A stretch of 64,000 nt of DNA from Paenibacillus dendritiformis (GCF_945605565.1 NZ_OX216966.1:2181501-2245500); one strand, 5' to 3'; shown: positions 43,642-54,059, numbered from the stretch's first letter. The notes: generated by a model not told the origin, from the sequence alone. Numbers and translations: made by a program.

Positions 43642-44961
43642 ATGCGTACGAAAGAAGTTCGCAGCTGGATGATGTACGATTGGGCGAATTCCGCTTTTGC
43701 GACCACGATGCTGGCGGCGGTGCTGCCGATTTTTTACCAGACGGTCGCCGCCTCGAATCTGCCCGGACATCAGGCGACAAGCTACTGGGCCTTCACCCAG
43801 ACGGCAGGCATGATTCTCGTCGCGGTGCTCTCGCCGATACTGGGGGCGATGGCCGATCTGTCGCAGCGGAAGATGGCGTTCCTCCGCGTATTTGCCTGGA
43901 TGGGAGCCTTGGCCTGCATCCTGATGGTGTTCGCGGGCGAGGGAGACTGGCTCTATGTATCGGTGCTGTTCGTCTTCGCGACGCTCGGCTTTTCCGGCGG
44001 CAATACATTCTATGACTCGCTCCTTCCGGATATCGCTCCGCCTGAAGCACGGGACGAGATTTCTGCCAAAGGCTATATGTACGGCTATATCGGCGGCGGG
44101 GCCCTGCTGGCCGTCAATATTGTGATGCTGGAAATGTGGGAGACGTTCGGCTTCGCCAGCAAGGTGGCGGCGACCCAGGCGGTGTTCCTCACGGTCGGCG
44201 TCTGGTGGCTTCTGTTCTCGCTGCCGTTGTTCCGCACCCTGCGCGACCCGGCCCGAATCGAACGGCGATCGGTGGTTTATTACACGAAGCATGGGTTCGG
44301 CCGTATTTTCTACACCTTGAAGCGGGTGAAGCATTATCCGGAGCTGTTGAAATATATTTTGTCCTTCTGGTTCTTCAATGACGGGATATCGACCATCATC
44401 GCCATGTCGGCCATCTATGGAGCCGAGATCGGCATCAAGACGAGCCATCTCATTATTGCCCTGCTCATTACGCAGTTCGTGGGCATTCCGTTCACGTTCC
44501 TGTTCGCGAAGTTCGCCAGACAGCTCGGCTCGAAGCGATCGCTCTATATTTCGCTCAGCACGTATATCGTAATCGTGTTCCTCGGCTACTTCATGATGTC
44601 AGCGCTTCATTTTTATATTCTGGCCTTCCTCGTCGGCATGGTTCAAGGGGGCAGCCAGGCCGTGGCCCGCTCCGTCTTCAGCCAGATGGTGCCGCGCAGC
44701 CGGGCGTCCGAGTTCTTCGGCTTCCTGAGCCTGTCGAGCAAAGTGTCGGCCTCCATCGGTCCGGCCGTATTCGGGATGGTCGGCCTGTTGACCGGATCCA
44801 CCCGGTTGGCGATCTTATCGATTCTCGCCTTCTTCATTATCGGTATTCTGCTCCTCGTCTTCGTCGATATCGAGAAGGGGCGCAGAGAGGCGGAACAGGA
44901 AGAGAGTCGGTTCACGGGAGGCTCGATCAACTCGCCAGCCCCCGGCGTTCCGGTGAAATGA
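43642..44961 (+). CDS. MFS transporter, UMF1/Atg22-like
   Basis: A 439-aa membrane protein with about 12 helices. MYDWANSAFATTML near the N-terminus, GAMADLSQRKMAFLR after TM2 and GNTFYDSLLPDIAPPEARDEISAKGYMYGYIGGG are characteristic of the UMF1 (Atg22-like) MFS family, linked to amino-acid efflux in yeast. In bacteria the substrate is unknown. A TTG at 43621 is possible, but ATG 43642 has AGGGGG seven bases before it. The gene converges on the Ca2+-ATPase gene. Confidence 0.85.
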   Translation: MRTKEVRSWMMYDWANSAFATTMLAAVLPIFYQTVAASNLPGHQATSYWAFTQTAGMILVAVLSPILGAMADLSQRKMAFLRVFAWMGALACILMVFAGEGDWLYVSVLFVFATLGFSGGNTFYDSLLPDIAPPEARDEISAKGYMYGYIGGGALLAVNIVMLEMWETFGFASKVAATQAVFLTVGVWWLLFSLPLFRTLRDPARIERRSVVYYTKHGFGRIFYTLKRVKHYPELLKYILSFWFFNDGISTIIAMSAIYGAEIGIKTSHLIIALLITQFVGIPFTFLFAKFARQLGSKRSLYISLSTYIVIVFLGYFMMSALHFYILAFLVGMVQGGSQAVARSVFSQMVPRSRASEFFGFLSLSSKVSASIGPAVFGMVGLLTGSTRLAILSILAFFIIGILLLVFVDIEKGRREAEQEESRFTGGSINSPAPGVPVK

Positions 44962-45002
44962 GGCGGAGCGGGCGGGATCCTTAGTTGAATGGAAGAAAGA
45001 GC

Positions 45003-45036
45003 AGGGCGTCATCCCGCGATTGCGGTATGACGCCCT
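45003..45036. terminator. Hairpin between convergent transporter and ATPase genes
   Basis: A perfect 10-bp outer stem (45003-45012 with 45027-45036) with an inner CCGC/GCGG stem. There is no good T-run on either side, so it may act as a bidirectional stop only weakly. Confidence 0.5.
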
Positions 45037-45130
45037 TGGTGCCGTTCCTGAAGCCAGGCCGCCACGTCCTGCCGGCTTGGCGGTGTGAGGCTGTCAGTCG
45101 AATCGGACGACGGAGATTGCTGCTGCCGTA

Positions 45131-47827
45131 TTACTCCCGGTTCGTTCTGACTGCCCGTCTGCGGGAGAACAGCTTCACGATCTCCACGATTGGAATCATG
45201 GACAGCGATGCGGCGACGACGATGAGCCACTGCTCGCGGTTCAACGCCACGACACTGAACAGATCGCGCAGGAACGGAAGCGCGATGACGAGCACGATAA
45301 GCAGCCCGGACACAATCACGGCGAAATTCAGCTTCCGGTTCGTGAACCATCCGATTTGGAACAGCGACTGCTTGCTGGAACGGACATTGAACGCATGCGT
45401 AAGCTGGATCAAACCTAATGTGGCGAAGGCCATCGTAATGGCTACATCCTCGGAATAATGCGTATGTCCCCAGTAGTAGGTGATCAGCGTCAGCAAGGCT
45501 TCAAGCAGCCCCTGATAGACGAGGCTGACGCCGATTCCGCCGGCGAAGATGCTGGCCGAGGCTTGGCGCGGCTCCTGCTTCATCAGGTCTTCCTCGGCCC
45601 GTTCGAAGCCGAGTGCCAGCGCGGGCAGCGTGTCGGTGACGAGATTGACCCATAAAATATGGATCGGAAAGAGAATTTTCCAGTTCAGCATCGTCGCCAC
45701 GAACAGGGTGACAACTTCACCGAGATTGGCAGACAGCAAATATTGAATCGTCTTGCGGATGTTGCTGTAGACCTTCCGCCCTTCCTCGACGGCGAGAACG
45801 ATCGTCGAGAAATTGTCGTCCGCCAGCACCATATCCGAAGCGCCCTTCGCCACATCCGTGCCGGTAATGCCCATTCCGACACCGATATCGGCCGCCTTCA
45901 AGGCCGGAGCATCATTCACTCCGTCCCCCGTCATGGCTACGATTCTGCCTTTCTTCTTCCACGCCTTCACGATCCGCACCTTATGCTCAGGCGACACGCG
46001 CGCATAGACGGAGTATTGCTCCACCTTCGCTTCGAATTCTGCGTCATCGAGGCGGCTCAGCTCCGCTCCAGTCAGCACGGCGCCTTCCTGGTCGATGATG
46101 CCCAACTCCATCGCGATCGCGGCGGCCGTGTCCCCGTGATCGCCCGTAATCATCACCGGACGAATGCCGGCCAGCTTGCAGATGCGCACCGCTTCCTTCA
46201 CCTCTTCGCGCGGCGGATCGATCATGCCGACGAGGCCGGCGAAGACGAGATCGTTCTCAAGCGCATCTACCGTCAGGCTGTCCGGTACCCGCTCCGCATC
46301 CCGGTAGGCGAGCGCCAGCACACGCAGCGCCTTGTCGGCCATCGCTTTATTGGCGGCGGCGATGTTCCGGAGGTGCTCCTCTGTCATCGGCTCAACGCGG
46401 CCGTCCCGGAGAATATGGGTGCACCGGGCCGTCAGCACGTCAGGCGCGCCCTTCGTCATGATGCGGCATCGGCTCCCGTCCTCCCCGTTCTCTTCAGCGG
46501 GAAGCTGATGAACGGTCGTCATCCGCTTGCGGTCCGAATCGAACGGCAGCTCGGCGATGCGCGGCAAGCGGCGTTCGGCCTCGCGCTTGTCGATGCCGTT
46601 CAACAGCGCATAGTCGATCAGCGCCGTCTCGGTCGGATCGCCGATCGCTCCGGCAGTCTGCCCGCCGGCGGCTTCTGCCAGCCGGGCGTCATTGCATAGC
46701 ACCATTACTTGCATGAGCCGTTCGGCCGCGGGAGTCCGGATCCAATCATCTCCGGATGGGCGGAGGGTGTTCTCGGCGTAGATCTCCTTGACGGTCATCC
46801 GGTTCTGCGTCAAGGTTCCCGTCTTGTCCGAGCAGATAATATCCGTGCTGCCGAGCGTCTCCACCGCAGGCAGCTTGCGGATAATCGCTTTGCGTCGGGC
46901 CATCGTCTGCACGCCAAGCGCCAAAATAATCGTGACGATGGCAGGCAAGCCTTCCGGAATGGCCGCGACCGCAAGCGAGATGGAGGTGAGCAGCATGTCG
47001 AACAGCTCCCTGCCTTCGATAAGCCCGACGGTGAACATAACGAGCGCCACAGCCACGATAATGATGGTGAACGTTTTGCCCAGCTCGTTCAGCTTGCGCT
47101 GAAGCGGCGTCACCTCATCCTCTTCCTGCGACAAAAATCCCGCGATCGAACCGACCTCGGTGGCTCCTCCGGTGGCCGTAACGACACCGAGGCCCCGGCC
47201 GTAAGAGATTTGGCTCGTCATATACGCCATATTGATGCGATCCCCGATCACGAGATCGGCCTCGTCTAACGGCTCCGTCCTTTTTTCAACCGGGACCGAT
47301 TCTCCGGTCAAGGCCGCCTCTTCAATCTTCAGCGAGGCGGATTCGATAAGTCGCAGATCGGCAGGCACGACATTGCCGGCCTCCAGCAGGACGATGTCGC
47401 CGGGGACAAGCTCTTCGGCCTTGATGTCGCGCGCCTGCCCCTCGCGCATGACGCGGGCATGGGGCGTGGACATCTCCTTCAGGGCGCTCAACGCCTGCTC
47501 CGCCTTATACTCCTGAATGACGCCAAGCACGGCGTTCAGGACGACGACAACGAGAATGATGACAGAGTCGGTCCATTCGCCCAACAGGCCGGAGACGATG
47601 GCGGCGGCAAGCAGGATGAGAATCATGACGTCTTTGAATTGGGCGAGCAGCTTCGCCAGCAGGGACGGGCCGGCGGCTTCCTGAAGCGCATTGCGCCCAT
47701 ATTGCTGCTGCCGCTGCTCCGCTTCCTGCCCGGTCAGGCCTTCCCGTCGCGAGCCAAGCCGCTGTATAGCCGCTTCGGCGGTCAATGTATGAAAAGCGGC
47801 CGGTTGATGTTCTTGTTCCTTCTTCAT
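45131..47827 (-). CDS. Calcium-translocating P-type ATPase
   Basis: An 898-aa P2A-type ATPase with about ten membrane helices. Motifs: LTGESVPVEK (actuator), AAIPEGLPA in M4, the phosphorylation site CSDKTGTLTQ, MTKGAPD (nucleotide site) and MTGDGVNDAPALKAADIG (hinge). The M6 region LWVNLVTDTLPALALG has the Asn/Asp residues that bind Ca2+ in SERCA-type pumps. It is similar in length and order to Bacillus YloB. It exports Ca2+ from the cytoplasm at the cost of ATP. ATG 47827 follows AGGAGCTGAGG on the minus strand. Confidence 0.92.
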   Translation of the reverse strand: MKKEQEHQPAAFHTLTAEAAIQRLGSRREGLTGQEAEQRQQQYGRNALQEAAGPSLLAKLLAQFKDVMILILLAAAIVSGLLGEWTDSVIILVVVVLNAVLGVIQEYKAEQALSALKEMSTPHARVMREGQARDIKAEELVPGDIVLLEAGNVVPADLRLIESASLKIEEAALTGESVPVEKRTEPLDEADLVIGDRINMAYMTSQISYGRGLGVVTATGGATEVGSIAGFLSQEEDEVTPLQRKLNELGKTFTIIIVAVALVMFTVGLIEGRELFDMLLTSISLAVAAIPEGLPAIVTIILALGVQTMARRKAIIRKLPAVETLGSTDIICSDKTGTLTQNRMTVKEIYAENTLRPSGDDWIRTPAAERLMQVMVLCNDARLAEAAGGQTAGAIGDPTETALIDYALLNGIDKREAERRLPRIAELPFDSDRKRMTTVHQLPAEENGEDGSRCRIMTKGAPDVLTARCTHILRDGRVEPMTEEHLRNIAAANKAMADKALRVLALAYRDAERVPDSLTVDALENDLVFAGLVGMIDPPREEVKEAVRICKLAGIRPVMITGDHGDTAAAIAMELGIIDQEGAVLTGAELSRLDDAEFEAKVEQYSVYARVSPEHKVRIVKAWKKKGRIVAMTGDGVNDAPALKAADIGVGMGITGTDVAKGASDMVLADDNFSTIVLAVEEGRKVYSNIRKTIQYLLSANLGEVVTLFVATMLNWKILFPIHILWVNLVTDTLPALALGFERAEEDLMKQEPRQASASIFAGGIGVSLVYQGLLEALLTLITYYWGHTHYSEDVAITMAFATLGLIQLTHAFNVRSSKQSLFQIGWFTNRKLNFAVIVSGLLIVLVIALPFLRDLFSVVALNREQWLIVVAASLSMIPIVEIVKLFSRRRAVRTNRE

Positions 47828-47892
47828 GTTCCTCAGCTCCTATCAAGGCTAGTGTGAGAGAACATGCGGTAAAATATGTATGCGATCGCCCC

Positions 47893-48873
47893 TCATCTGC
47901 GGGCGGCGTCATCCCATATCGGATCCTCGACGGTAATGGCCCGGTTCCGATCCAGCGGCAGCCCGGTCTCATAGGAGCGGTTGCCGATAGCTGCCGTCAA
48001 CGCGGCATCGGCCTGGCGCGCGCCGGCGCTGTCGGCGCCCTCCGTCCTGCGGGCGTGCCAATAGTTCTTCACGGCCTCCAAGGCGACGGCCGCATCCGTC
48101 CGGGCGGCTTCCCACATCTCCCATACCGTCGTCGCGAAGCGCTCGCCGCTTCCCGTCGGGTCAAGCCATGGACGGCGGGCGAGATTCATTACATCGTAAG
48201 GCGGCGTGACCTTGCGGTAGACGAACGGATCGAGGTGCTTGCCGGCGAGACGGAGCTTCATGCCAGTCGGATCATGGAATAGCTTCTGCGCGCGAATCAT
48301 CGCCCGGTAAGCGGCATTCCACGAAGATGGCGCGACGCCTGCGGCCAGCTTCGGATAATAGGTCCGCGACAGCGCGGACAGATGGCCAATGACATCCGCC
48401 GGCAAGGTAGGGCCTGCGTGGATCTCCTTCCATACGGGAATCTTCCACGAGGGGATGCCCCTCTTTTCCCGCAGCACATGCGTATCCATCAACACTTCGA
48501 ACCGCTGATGATCCCACTTCCGGAATCCGGAGCGGGAGAACACGTACGGGTGCATATTCCGATCCAACACATGATGAAGCAGGAAGCCGAGCGCGTATAA
48601 GCGGCTGTCCTCCCCGGCTGTGAGGTCCGGGCTTGCCGCGCGGATCAGACCGGTAAGGAACGGCCCGCAATGCTCATTATGCATTGCGCTTCCCAACTCG
48701 TTCATGACGCTCGCAGGCTGCCACGGGAAAAAATGATGGTAAAATAAAAAATCAGGCCCCTGGCAGCCGAGATTGAACAGCCGCCGGCTCCGGTCCTCTT
48801 CAATGGAACGGCCAAGGCCCGCCGCGGCGAGCGCCTCCTGGCCGAACAGCAAATGCGTCCACACATTCGGCAT
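47893..48873 (-). CDS. Zinc-dependent phospholipase C-like protein
   Basis: A 326-aa protein with features of the zinc-dependent phospholipase C family: MPNVWTHLLFGQEAL at the start, QGPDFLFYHHFFPW, HNEHCGPF, LGFLLHHVLDRNMHPYVF and FEVLMDTHVLR, giving the Trp/His/Asp ligands of a tri-zinc site. Unlike the secreted enzymes it has no signal peptide, so it is probably cytoplasmic, and its substrate is unknown. ATG 48873 has AAAGGAG before it on the minus strand. It lies 65 bp upstream of the Ca2+-ATPase gene in the same direction, so co-transcription is possible. Confidence 0.75.
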   Translation of the reverse strand: MPNVWTHLLFGQEALAAAGLGRSIEEDRSRRLFNLGCQGPDFLFYHHFFPWQPASVMNELGSAMHNEHCGPFLTGLIRAASPDLTAGEDSRLYALGFLLHHVLDRNMHPYVFSRSGFRKWDHQRFEVLMDTHVLREKRGIPSWKIPVWKEIHAGPTLPADVIGHLSALSRTYYPKLAAGVAPSSWNAAYRAMIRAQKLFHDPTGMKLRLAGKHLDPFVYRKVTPPYDVMNLARRPWLDPTGSGERFATTVWEMWEAARTDAAVALEAVKNYWHARRTEGADSAGARQADAALTAAIGNRSYETGLPLDRNRAITVEDPIWDDAARR

Positions 48874-49031
48874 CGATATATCTCCTTTGTCAGTTCAGCG
48901 TTAAGTTCAAGATGACGCTTTCTAGGCAAAGTTGTCAACCTTTTTGTATAATGGGAACCGTTGATGTATATGCCGGGCCGCAGAAGAAGGATACGGCCTC
49001 GCGTGCAAGCTTGGAAAAGGAGACGATGCAT

Positions 49032-50777
49032 ATGGGGCGCATCAGGCCCTTTGTCAGTCTGCAGTCGAAAATATTGAGATTTACCGTCTTGCTCGTCTGT
49101 ATTCCCATTCTGCTCATCGGCCTGTTCTCTTATTGGAAATCATCCGAGATCGTAGAGCAAAAAGTATCGGCGTCCGATCTGAATGCCGTTACCCAGGTCG
49201 GGTTGAATATTCAGTTCATGACGGACTATGTGCATGATACATCGCTGTTCCTGATTCAATCGGATGAGGTGCGCCGCTTCCTGCTCAGCGGAACTCAGTC
49301 GCAGGACAATATCGCGAAGGAGCAGGCGGTCATGGAACGCTTTTTTCTCCATCTTATCAATATGAAAGATTTCATTCATTCCATCTATTTGCGAGGGGAG
49401 AACGGCATGACCTTCTCTACCTCGCCCGAAGCCGTCGGCTTGGACGGCCTGATGCTCGATGAGGTGAAGCGGCTGCGCGGCAAGCCGCTCTGGTTCGTGC
49501 AGAGGCGGGGCGGGCATGAGACGCTGTCCTTCATACGCGAGATCCGGGATGTGAATAATGTTGGCCGCCGGCTGGGCATGGTTCAGATCAACATCGACCT
49601 GCCGTATGTGCGCGATCTGATGAAGCAGCAGCGTATCGGTACGCAGGATAACTATTATTTGCTCAATGAAGAGAGACTCGTGCTGGCCTCGACCGGGGAC
49701 GCACATGTCTATTCCCGGCTCCCGGCGGCGCTGGACTACGATAATGAGGCCGAGGGCGGGCACGGATATTATACGGTCGCGATGGGCGGTCAACGCTATC
49801 TGGTAACCTACGCCGGCATGGGCAAGTCCGGATGGCAGATCGTCCATGCGGTGCCGCTGAATGAAGTGCTTCAGGAGAATAGCGCGATCCCGCAGCTGAT
49901 GCTGCTGGCGATGGTGATCTCCTTCGTCTTATGCGTCATTACCGCGCTTCTGTTCTCCCGCCGCATTATTCGCCCGATTAGGCAGCTGCGCAGCATGATG
50001 CTGAAGGTCGAGCGGGGCCAGTTCCAGGGACGGGTTGAAATCGGCAGCAACGATGAGATTACACAGCTCGGCCGCAGCTTCAACCGGATGAACGAGCGGC
50101 TGCATCAGATGATCAAGCTCGTCTATGAGGCGGAGCTGAAGAAAAAGGAAGCGGAGCTCAAGGCGTTCCAGGCGCAGATTAACCCGCATTTTCTCTATAA
50201 TACGCTCGATACGATCTACTGGATGAGCCGCATGGAGAAGGCGTACGATACGGCGCAGCTCGTCGAGGCGCTCTCCAAGCTGTTCCGCCTCAGCCTGAAC
50301 AGCGGCAAGGAGCTGACGACGGTGCGGGATGAAGTGAATCACGTAACGAATTATATGATTATTCAACGCAAGCGCTATGAAGAATTAATTGATTTCGCGC
50401 TTGAGGTCGATGAAGAAGATACACTGAACGGAATGACAGTGAAGCTCATTTTGCAGCCGTTCGTGGAGAACGCAATCGTTCATGGCATCGAGAAGCTGGG
50501 CGAACCGGGAACAATCCGCGTTCGCATCTTCCGGCGGGACGAACAGCTCGTCTTCCGGATCGAGGATACGGGCACGGGGGTCGATATCGCGGAGATGGAA
50601 CGGCTGATGCGCGAGAGCGGCGGCAATAACCGAGGGTTCGCGATCAAGAATGTGAACGATCGCATCCAGCTCAATTACGGTCAGGAGTATGGGGTAAGCT
50701 TCATGAACAGGAAGGAAGGCGGGACGATCGCAGAAATCATCCAGCCTTGGCGCTACGGGGAGGGCAAGCCAGCATGA
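49032..50777 (+). CDS. YesM-type sensor histidine kinase
   Basis: A 581-aa membrane kinase. TM1 is near residues 18-40 (FTVLLVCIPILLIGLFSYW), an extracytoplasmic sensor domain follows to about 295, TM2 is LMLLAMVISFVLCVITALLF, then HAMP (IIRPIRQLRSMMLKVERGQF). The kinase core is the His_kinase type with QINPHFLYNTLD (phospho-acceptor His), and the ATPase part has FVENAIVHGIE and EDTGTGVD. The frame opens at 48912. AAGGAG at 49016-49021 best serves ATG 49032, although ATG 49026 is close. A TATAAT box lies at 48947. Such kinases sense sugars at the surface, often with a partner binding protein. It overlaps the regulator gene by 4 bp. Confidence 0.92.
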   Translation: MGRIRPFVSLQSKILRFTVLLVCIPILLIGLFSYWKSSEIVEQKVSASDLNAVTQVGLNIQFMTDYVHDTSLFLIQSDEVRRFLLSGTQSQDNIAKEQAVMERFFLHLINMKDFIHSIYLRGENGMTFSTSPEAVGLDGLMLDEVKRLRGKPLWFVQRRGGHETLSFIREIRDVNNVGRRLGMVQINIDLPYVRDLMKQQRIGTQDNYYLLNEERLVLASTGDAHVYSRLPAALDYDNEAEGGHGYYTVAMGGQRYLVTYAGMGKSGWQIVHAVPLNEVLQENSAIPQLMLLAMVISFVLCVITALLFSRRIIRPIRQLRSMMLKVERGQFQGRVEIGSNDEITQLGRSFNRMNERLHQMIKLVYEAELKKKEAELKAFQAQINPHFLYNTLDTIYWMSRMEKAYDTAQLVEALSKLFRLSLNSGKELTTVRDEVNHVTNYMIIQRKRYEELIDFALEVDEEDTLNGMTVKLILQPFVENAIVHGIEKLGEPGTIRVRIFRRDEQLVFRIEDTGTGVDIAEMERLMRESGGNNRGFAIKNVNDRIQLNYGQEYGVSFMNRKEGGTIAEIIQPWRYGEGKPA

Positions 50778-52390
50778 ACAGGGACAGGATCAAAGTATTG
50801 ATCGTTGACGATGAGTTGATTATCCGCAAAGGGATACGAACGTCCATCGATTGGGAGCAGCTCGGCATCGAGATCGTCGGCGAGGCGAAGAATGGGCAGG
50901 AGGCGTTGGAGCTGTCCAGCCGTCTGGAGCCTGATATCGTCATGACAGATATCCGGATGCCGGTCATGGACGGACTCGCCTTGGCCGGGGCGCTGCGCGA
51001 ACGGCAGGCGCAAGTCAAGATTATCATCGTATCGGGCTATGATGATTTTGACTATGCGCGGCAGGCGCTCAAAATCGGCGTCAGCGAATATTTGACCAAG
51101 CCGGTCGGCGCCGAGGAGTTAACGAAGCTGATGCTCAAGCTGGGCGATCAGATTCACGAGGAACGGGATCGTTCTTACGACGAGCGGAATAAGGGCATGC
51201 TGCTGCGCGAGAGCCTGCCGTTCATCCAGAGCAAATGGCTGCTCCGTCTCCTGCAAGGAGAGGCGAAGCTCGATGAGGAGATGCTGGACCGGGCGCGCCA
51301 GCTTCAGATTACGCTCGAAGGCCCGGAATATGCCGTCGCCGTCGTCGATATGGACGATTACTTGCTCCTGATGGGCCAGGCGTCCGACCGGGAAAAGGAG
51401 CTGCTTATGTTCGCACTATATAATGTGGCGGACGAGCTGTTAACGGAACGGTATCCAAGCGCCCTCTGCCAAATGGATGAAAGCTCGATCGCGATTCTTC
51501 TCAACGTCAATATAATGAACAGGCACCGGATCCTGTCCGTGTGCGAGGAACTGAGCGACTGCATCCGCCGCTACGTCAAAGTCTCCGTCACCATCGGCAT
51601 CGGAAGCGTCGTTCCTTCGCTCCATCAGGTGAACGAGAGCATGAACGAAGCGCTTAGCGCCCTCTCGGGCAAAGCATATCGCGGCAAAGGGCAGGTTATC
51701 CCCTTCCAGCCGGGGGAGCATGCGGATAATGATGAACCGGTGTTCGTATCCGCCAAGGAGGAAGCCGAGCTGCTTCAATGTCTGACGGCGTTGGATACTG
51801 CCGGCATACAGGAGCGGCTCAACACCTGGTTCCGGCATTTTGCGGAAGCGGGCGCATCCTATCCGCATGTGCGGTCGCTGTGCGTGAAGCTGATCGTGCT
51901 AGCGACGAATCATGTGGAGCAGATGGGGGTGCAGCGCAGCGAGCTGGAGCCGGTGCTGCTGCGGCCCTACGAGGAGGTTCACAAGTACGAGACGATCTTC
52001 GATCTGCGAAGCTGGGTCGGCCGTATCTTCGATTCGTTCGTCGATCATCTTACCCGCCACAAGACCGGGCGTTACCGCAATATCGTCGCGGTGGCGATCC
52101 AGTATATGCAGGAACACTATGCCCAGGATCTGAAGCTGGAGGACGTGGCCGGACAGGTGTATGTTACCCCGAATTATTTCAGCCGTGTATTCAAGGAAGA
52201 GACCGGGGAGCATTTCTCGGAATGGTTGAACAAGCTCCGGGTGGAGAAGGCGAAGCAGCTGCTGAAGGATGTCGGGCTCAAGGTATACGAGGTCGCCGAG
52301 CGAGTAGGTTATAATGACTATAAATATTTCGCGCATATCTTCAAAAAATATACCGGCATCACTCCAAAGCAGTACCGCAATGAATTGTAG
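50774..52390 (+). CDS. YesN-type response regulator with AraC output domain
   Basis: A 538-aa regulator. The receiver domain (1-125) has VLIVDDE, phospho-acceptor Asp in DIVMTDIRMP and Lys in YLTKPV. A long middle region (about 130-430) links it to a C-terminal AraC domain with two helix-turn-helices (LEDVAGQVYVTPNYFSRVF and EVAERVGYNDYKYFAHIFKK). ATG 50774 overlaps the kinase stop (ATGA) and has GGGAGGG before it. It should activate the ABC transporter and enzyme genes directly downstream. Confidence 0.93.
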   Translation: MNRDRIKVLIVDDELIIRKGIRTSIDWEQLGIEIVGEAKNGQEALELSSRLEPDIVMTDIRMPVMDGLALAGALRERQAQVKIIIVSGYDDFDYARQALKIGVSEYLTKPVGAEELTKLMLKLGDQIHEERDRSYDERNKGMLLRESLPFIQSKWLLRLLQGEAKLDEEMLDRARQLQITLEGPEYAVAVVDMDDYLLLMGQASDREKELLMFALYNVADELLTERYPSALCQMDESSIAILLNVNIMNRHRILSVCEELSDCIRRYVKVSVTIGIGSVVPSLHQVNESMNEALSALSGKAYRGKGQVIPFQPGEHADNDEPVFVSAKEEAELLQCLTALDTAGIQERLNTWFRHFAEAGASYPHVRSLCVKLIVLATNHVEQMGVQRSELEPVLLRPYEEVHKYETIFDLRSWVGRIFDSFVDHLTRHKTGRYRNIVAVAIQYMQEHYAQDLKLEDVAGQVYVTPNYFSRVFKEETGEHFSEWLNKLRVEKAKQLLKDVGLKVYEVAERVGYNDYKYFAHIFKKYTGITPKQYRNEL

Positions 52391-52414
52391 AGGCAGGAGA
52401 AATGATGCGGCCGA

Positions 52415-52476
52415 TGGGGCAGAATACAATAAGGCAAGGCTGGCGGCGGCGCCGGCTTTGCCTTATTTGCGTCTTC
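52415..52476 (+). terminator. Possible terminator after the response-regulator gene
   Basis: ATAAGGCAA (52429-52437) pairs perfectly with TTGCCTTAT near 52457-52465, with a GC-rich inner stem. The T-run is weak. Confidence 0.4.
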
Positions 52477-52632
52477 CTACTTCGCCGCAGTTCCGCATGA
52501 GGCGGGAAGAAGGTTAAAAAATCGGATAATTTGATATAATCCTCTACTTACGAGCCGGGTCCGATTACCTATACTTAAGATTGTAAACGGTCGCACACAT
52601 AATGATTGCACAACTTAAAGGGGTGTACACAA

Positions 52633-53961
52633 ATGAAAAAAGGCATCAAACGTTGGACCTCGATTCTGCTGATCAGCTGTCTGGCGGTAGCGGTCGCTGG
52701 CTGCGGCTCGTCCAAGCCGGCTGCAGAGACGGGCAAGGACAAAGGCCCGTCCGATCCGATTACGTTCATGCACATGTTCGACAAGAACGCCGAAGGCGGG
52801 GGGCTCCATCAAGCGGAGCTGCTCGACAAGTTCACGGCGGATAATCCGGACCTTAAGCTGGATCAAGAGATTCAGTCGCATGACAACTATGAGACGAAGA
52901 TTAAGACGCTGGCCGCTGCCAACGAACTGCCGGACGTATTCTTGATGAAGAGCTCGATGGTAACGACCTTCGTCGAGAACGGATTGGTAAGACCGGTAGA
53001 CGATCTGCTGGATAAAGATCCGGATTGGAAGAACGGCTTCGTAGACGGGGCGCTGGATACGTACCAAGTCGACGGCCAAACATACGGCATTCAATTTTCG
53101 GGCGGACCGACCCATGTCATTTATTACAACAAAGATTTGGTTGCCAAAGCCGGCTTCTCCGAATTCCCGAAAACATGGGATGACTTCCTGAAGCTGATCG
53201 ACAACCTGAAAGCCGAGAACATTACGCCGATTGCCTTCGGCAACAAAGGCAAATGGCTTGCGAACTCGAGCTACATGTCGACGCTGGGCGACCGCTTCAC
53301 CGGAACGCAATGGTTCGAGAGCCTCGCGAACCACAAGGGCGCCAAGTTCACCGATAAGGAGTTCGTGCAAGCGATGGCATTGTTCCAGGATCTGGCCAAG
53401 CGCGGAGCGTTCAACAACGACATGAACTCGATCGACAACAATCAGATGAAGACGCTCTACTATAACGGCAAGGCGGCGATGTTCATCGAAGGCGCCTGGG
53501 CGAGCAACGCGGTGGAGACCGGCGGCCCGCAAGAGATTTTGGACAAGACGGAATTGGCTGTCTTCCCGGCTATCGACGGCGCCAAGGGCGACCAGAACGG
53601 CGTGTCCGGCGGCGGCGGATGGGCCTATGCCATCAATGCCAACATCGACGAGTCGAAGCTCGACGATATCGCCAAGCTGATGAAGACCTTGTCCGACAAG
53701 GAAGCAGCCAAAGTCATTCTGAAATATGGCGACATTCCTTCCAGCAAGGTGGACAATATCAACGAGCTGGATCTGTCTCCGCTCACCAAAAAAATGGTGA
53801 AGCTGCTTGAAACGACGAAATATGTTCCTATCTACGATTCCCGTCTGTCCCCAGGTCTGACGGAAGCGATGAATTCCGCGATGCAGGAAATGCTCATCGG
53901 GCAGCTGACGCCGGAAAAAGCGGCCGAAGTGATGCAAAAGGAATACGAGAACGAAATGTAA
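52633..53961 (+). CDS. Sugar ABC transporter solute-binding lipoprotein
   Basis: A 442-aa family-1 type solute-binding protein. The signal sequence ends in the lipobox VAGC, so the mature N-terminal Cys (about residue 24) is lipid-anchored at the outer face of the membrane. The body has the usual features (LPDVFLMKSSMV, ITPIAFGNKGKW, MKTLYYNGKAAMFIEGAWA). The frame opens at 52606, but ATG 52633 begins the signal peptide and has AAAGGGG before it. TATAAT at 52535-52540 may be its -10 box. The two permeases follow; the nearby sulfatase and GH125 genes suggest it binds manno-oligosaccharides, which is inference. Confidence 0.93.
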   Translation: MKKGIKRWTSILLISCLAVAVAGCGSSKPAAETGKDKGPSDPITFMHMFDKNAEGGGLHQAELLDKFTADNPDLKLDQEIQSHDNYETKIKTLAAANELPDVFLMKSSMVTTFVENGLVRPVDDLLDKDPDWKNGFVDGALDTYQVDGQTYGIQFSGGPTHVIYYNKDLVAKAGFSEFPKTWDDFLKLIDNLKAENITPIAFGNKGKWLANSSYMSTLGDRFTGTQWFESLANHKGAKFTDKEFVQAMALFQDLAKRGAFNNDMNSIDNNQMKTLYYNGKAAMFIEGAWASNAVETGGPQEILDKTELAVFPAIDGAKGDQNGVSGGGGWAYAINANIDESKLDDIAKLMKTLSDKEAAKVILKYGDIPSSKVDNINELDLSPLTKKMVKLLETTKYVPIYDSRLSPGLTEAMNSAMQEMLIGQLTPEKAAEVMQKEYENEM

Positions 53962-54036
53962 TCCCGGCTTGGCAGGCAAGCTGGCTTATAACCAAGATAG
54001 AGATGCAACAGTTGGATAGAAGACGGACGGACCCTT

Positions 54037-54059
54037 CTCCTGAACGCCATGTTCGGGAG
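54037..54059 (+). other. Stem-loop between binding-protein and permease genes
   Basis: A 9-bp stem CTCCTGAAC/GTTCGGGAG (one G-T pair) with a 5-nt loop and no T-run. Such intergenic hairpins often stabilise the binding-protein part of the mRNA, so that more of it is made than of the permeases. Confidence 0.5.
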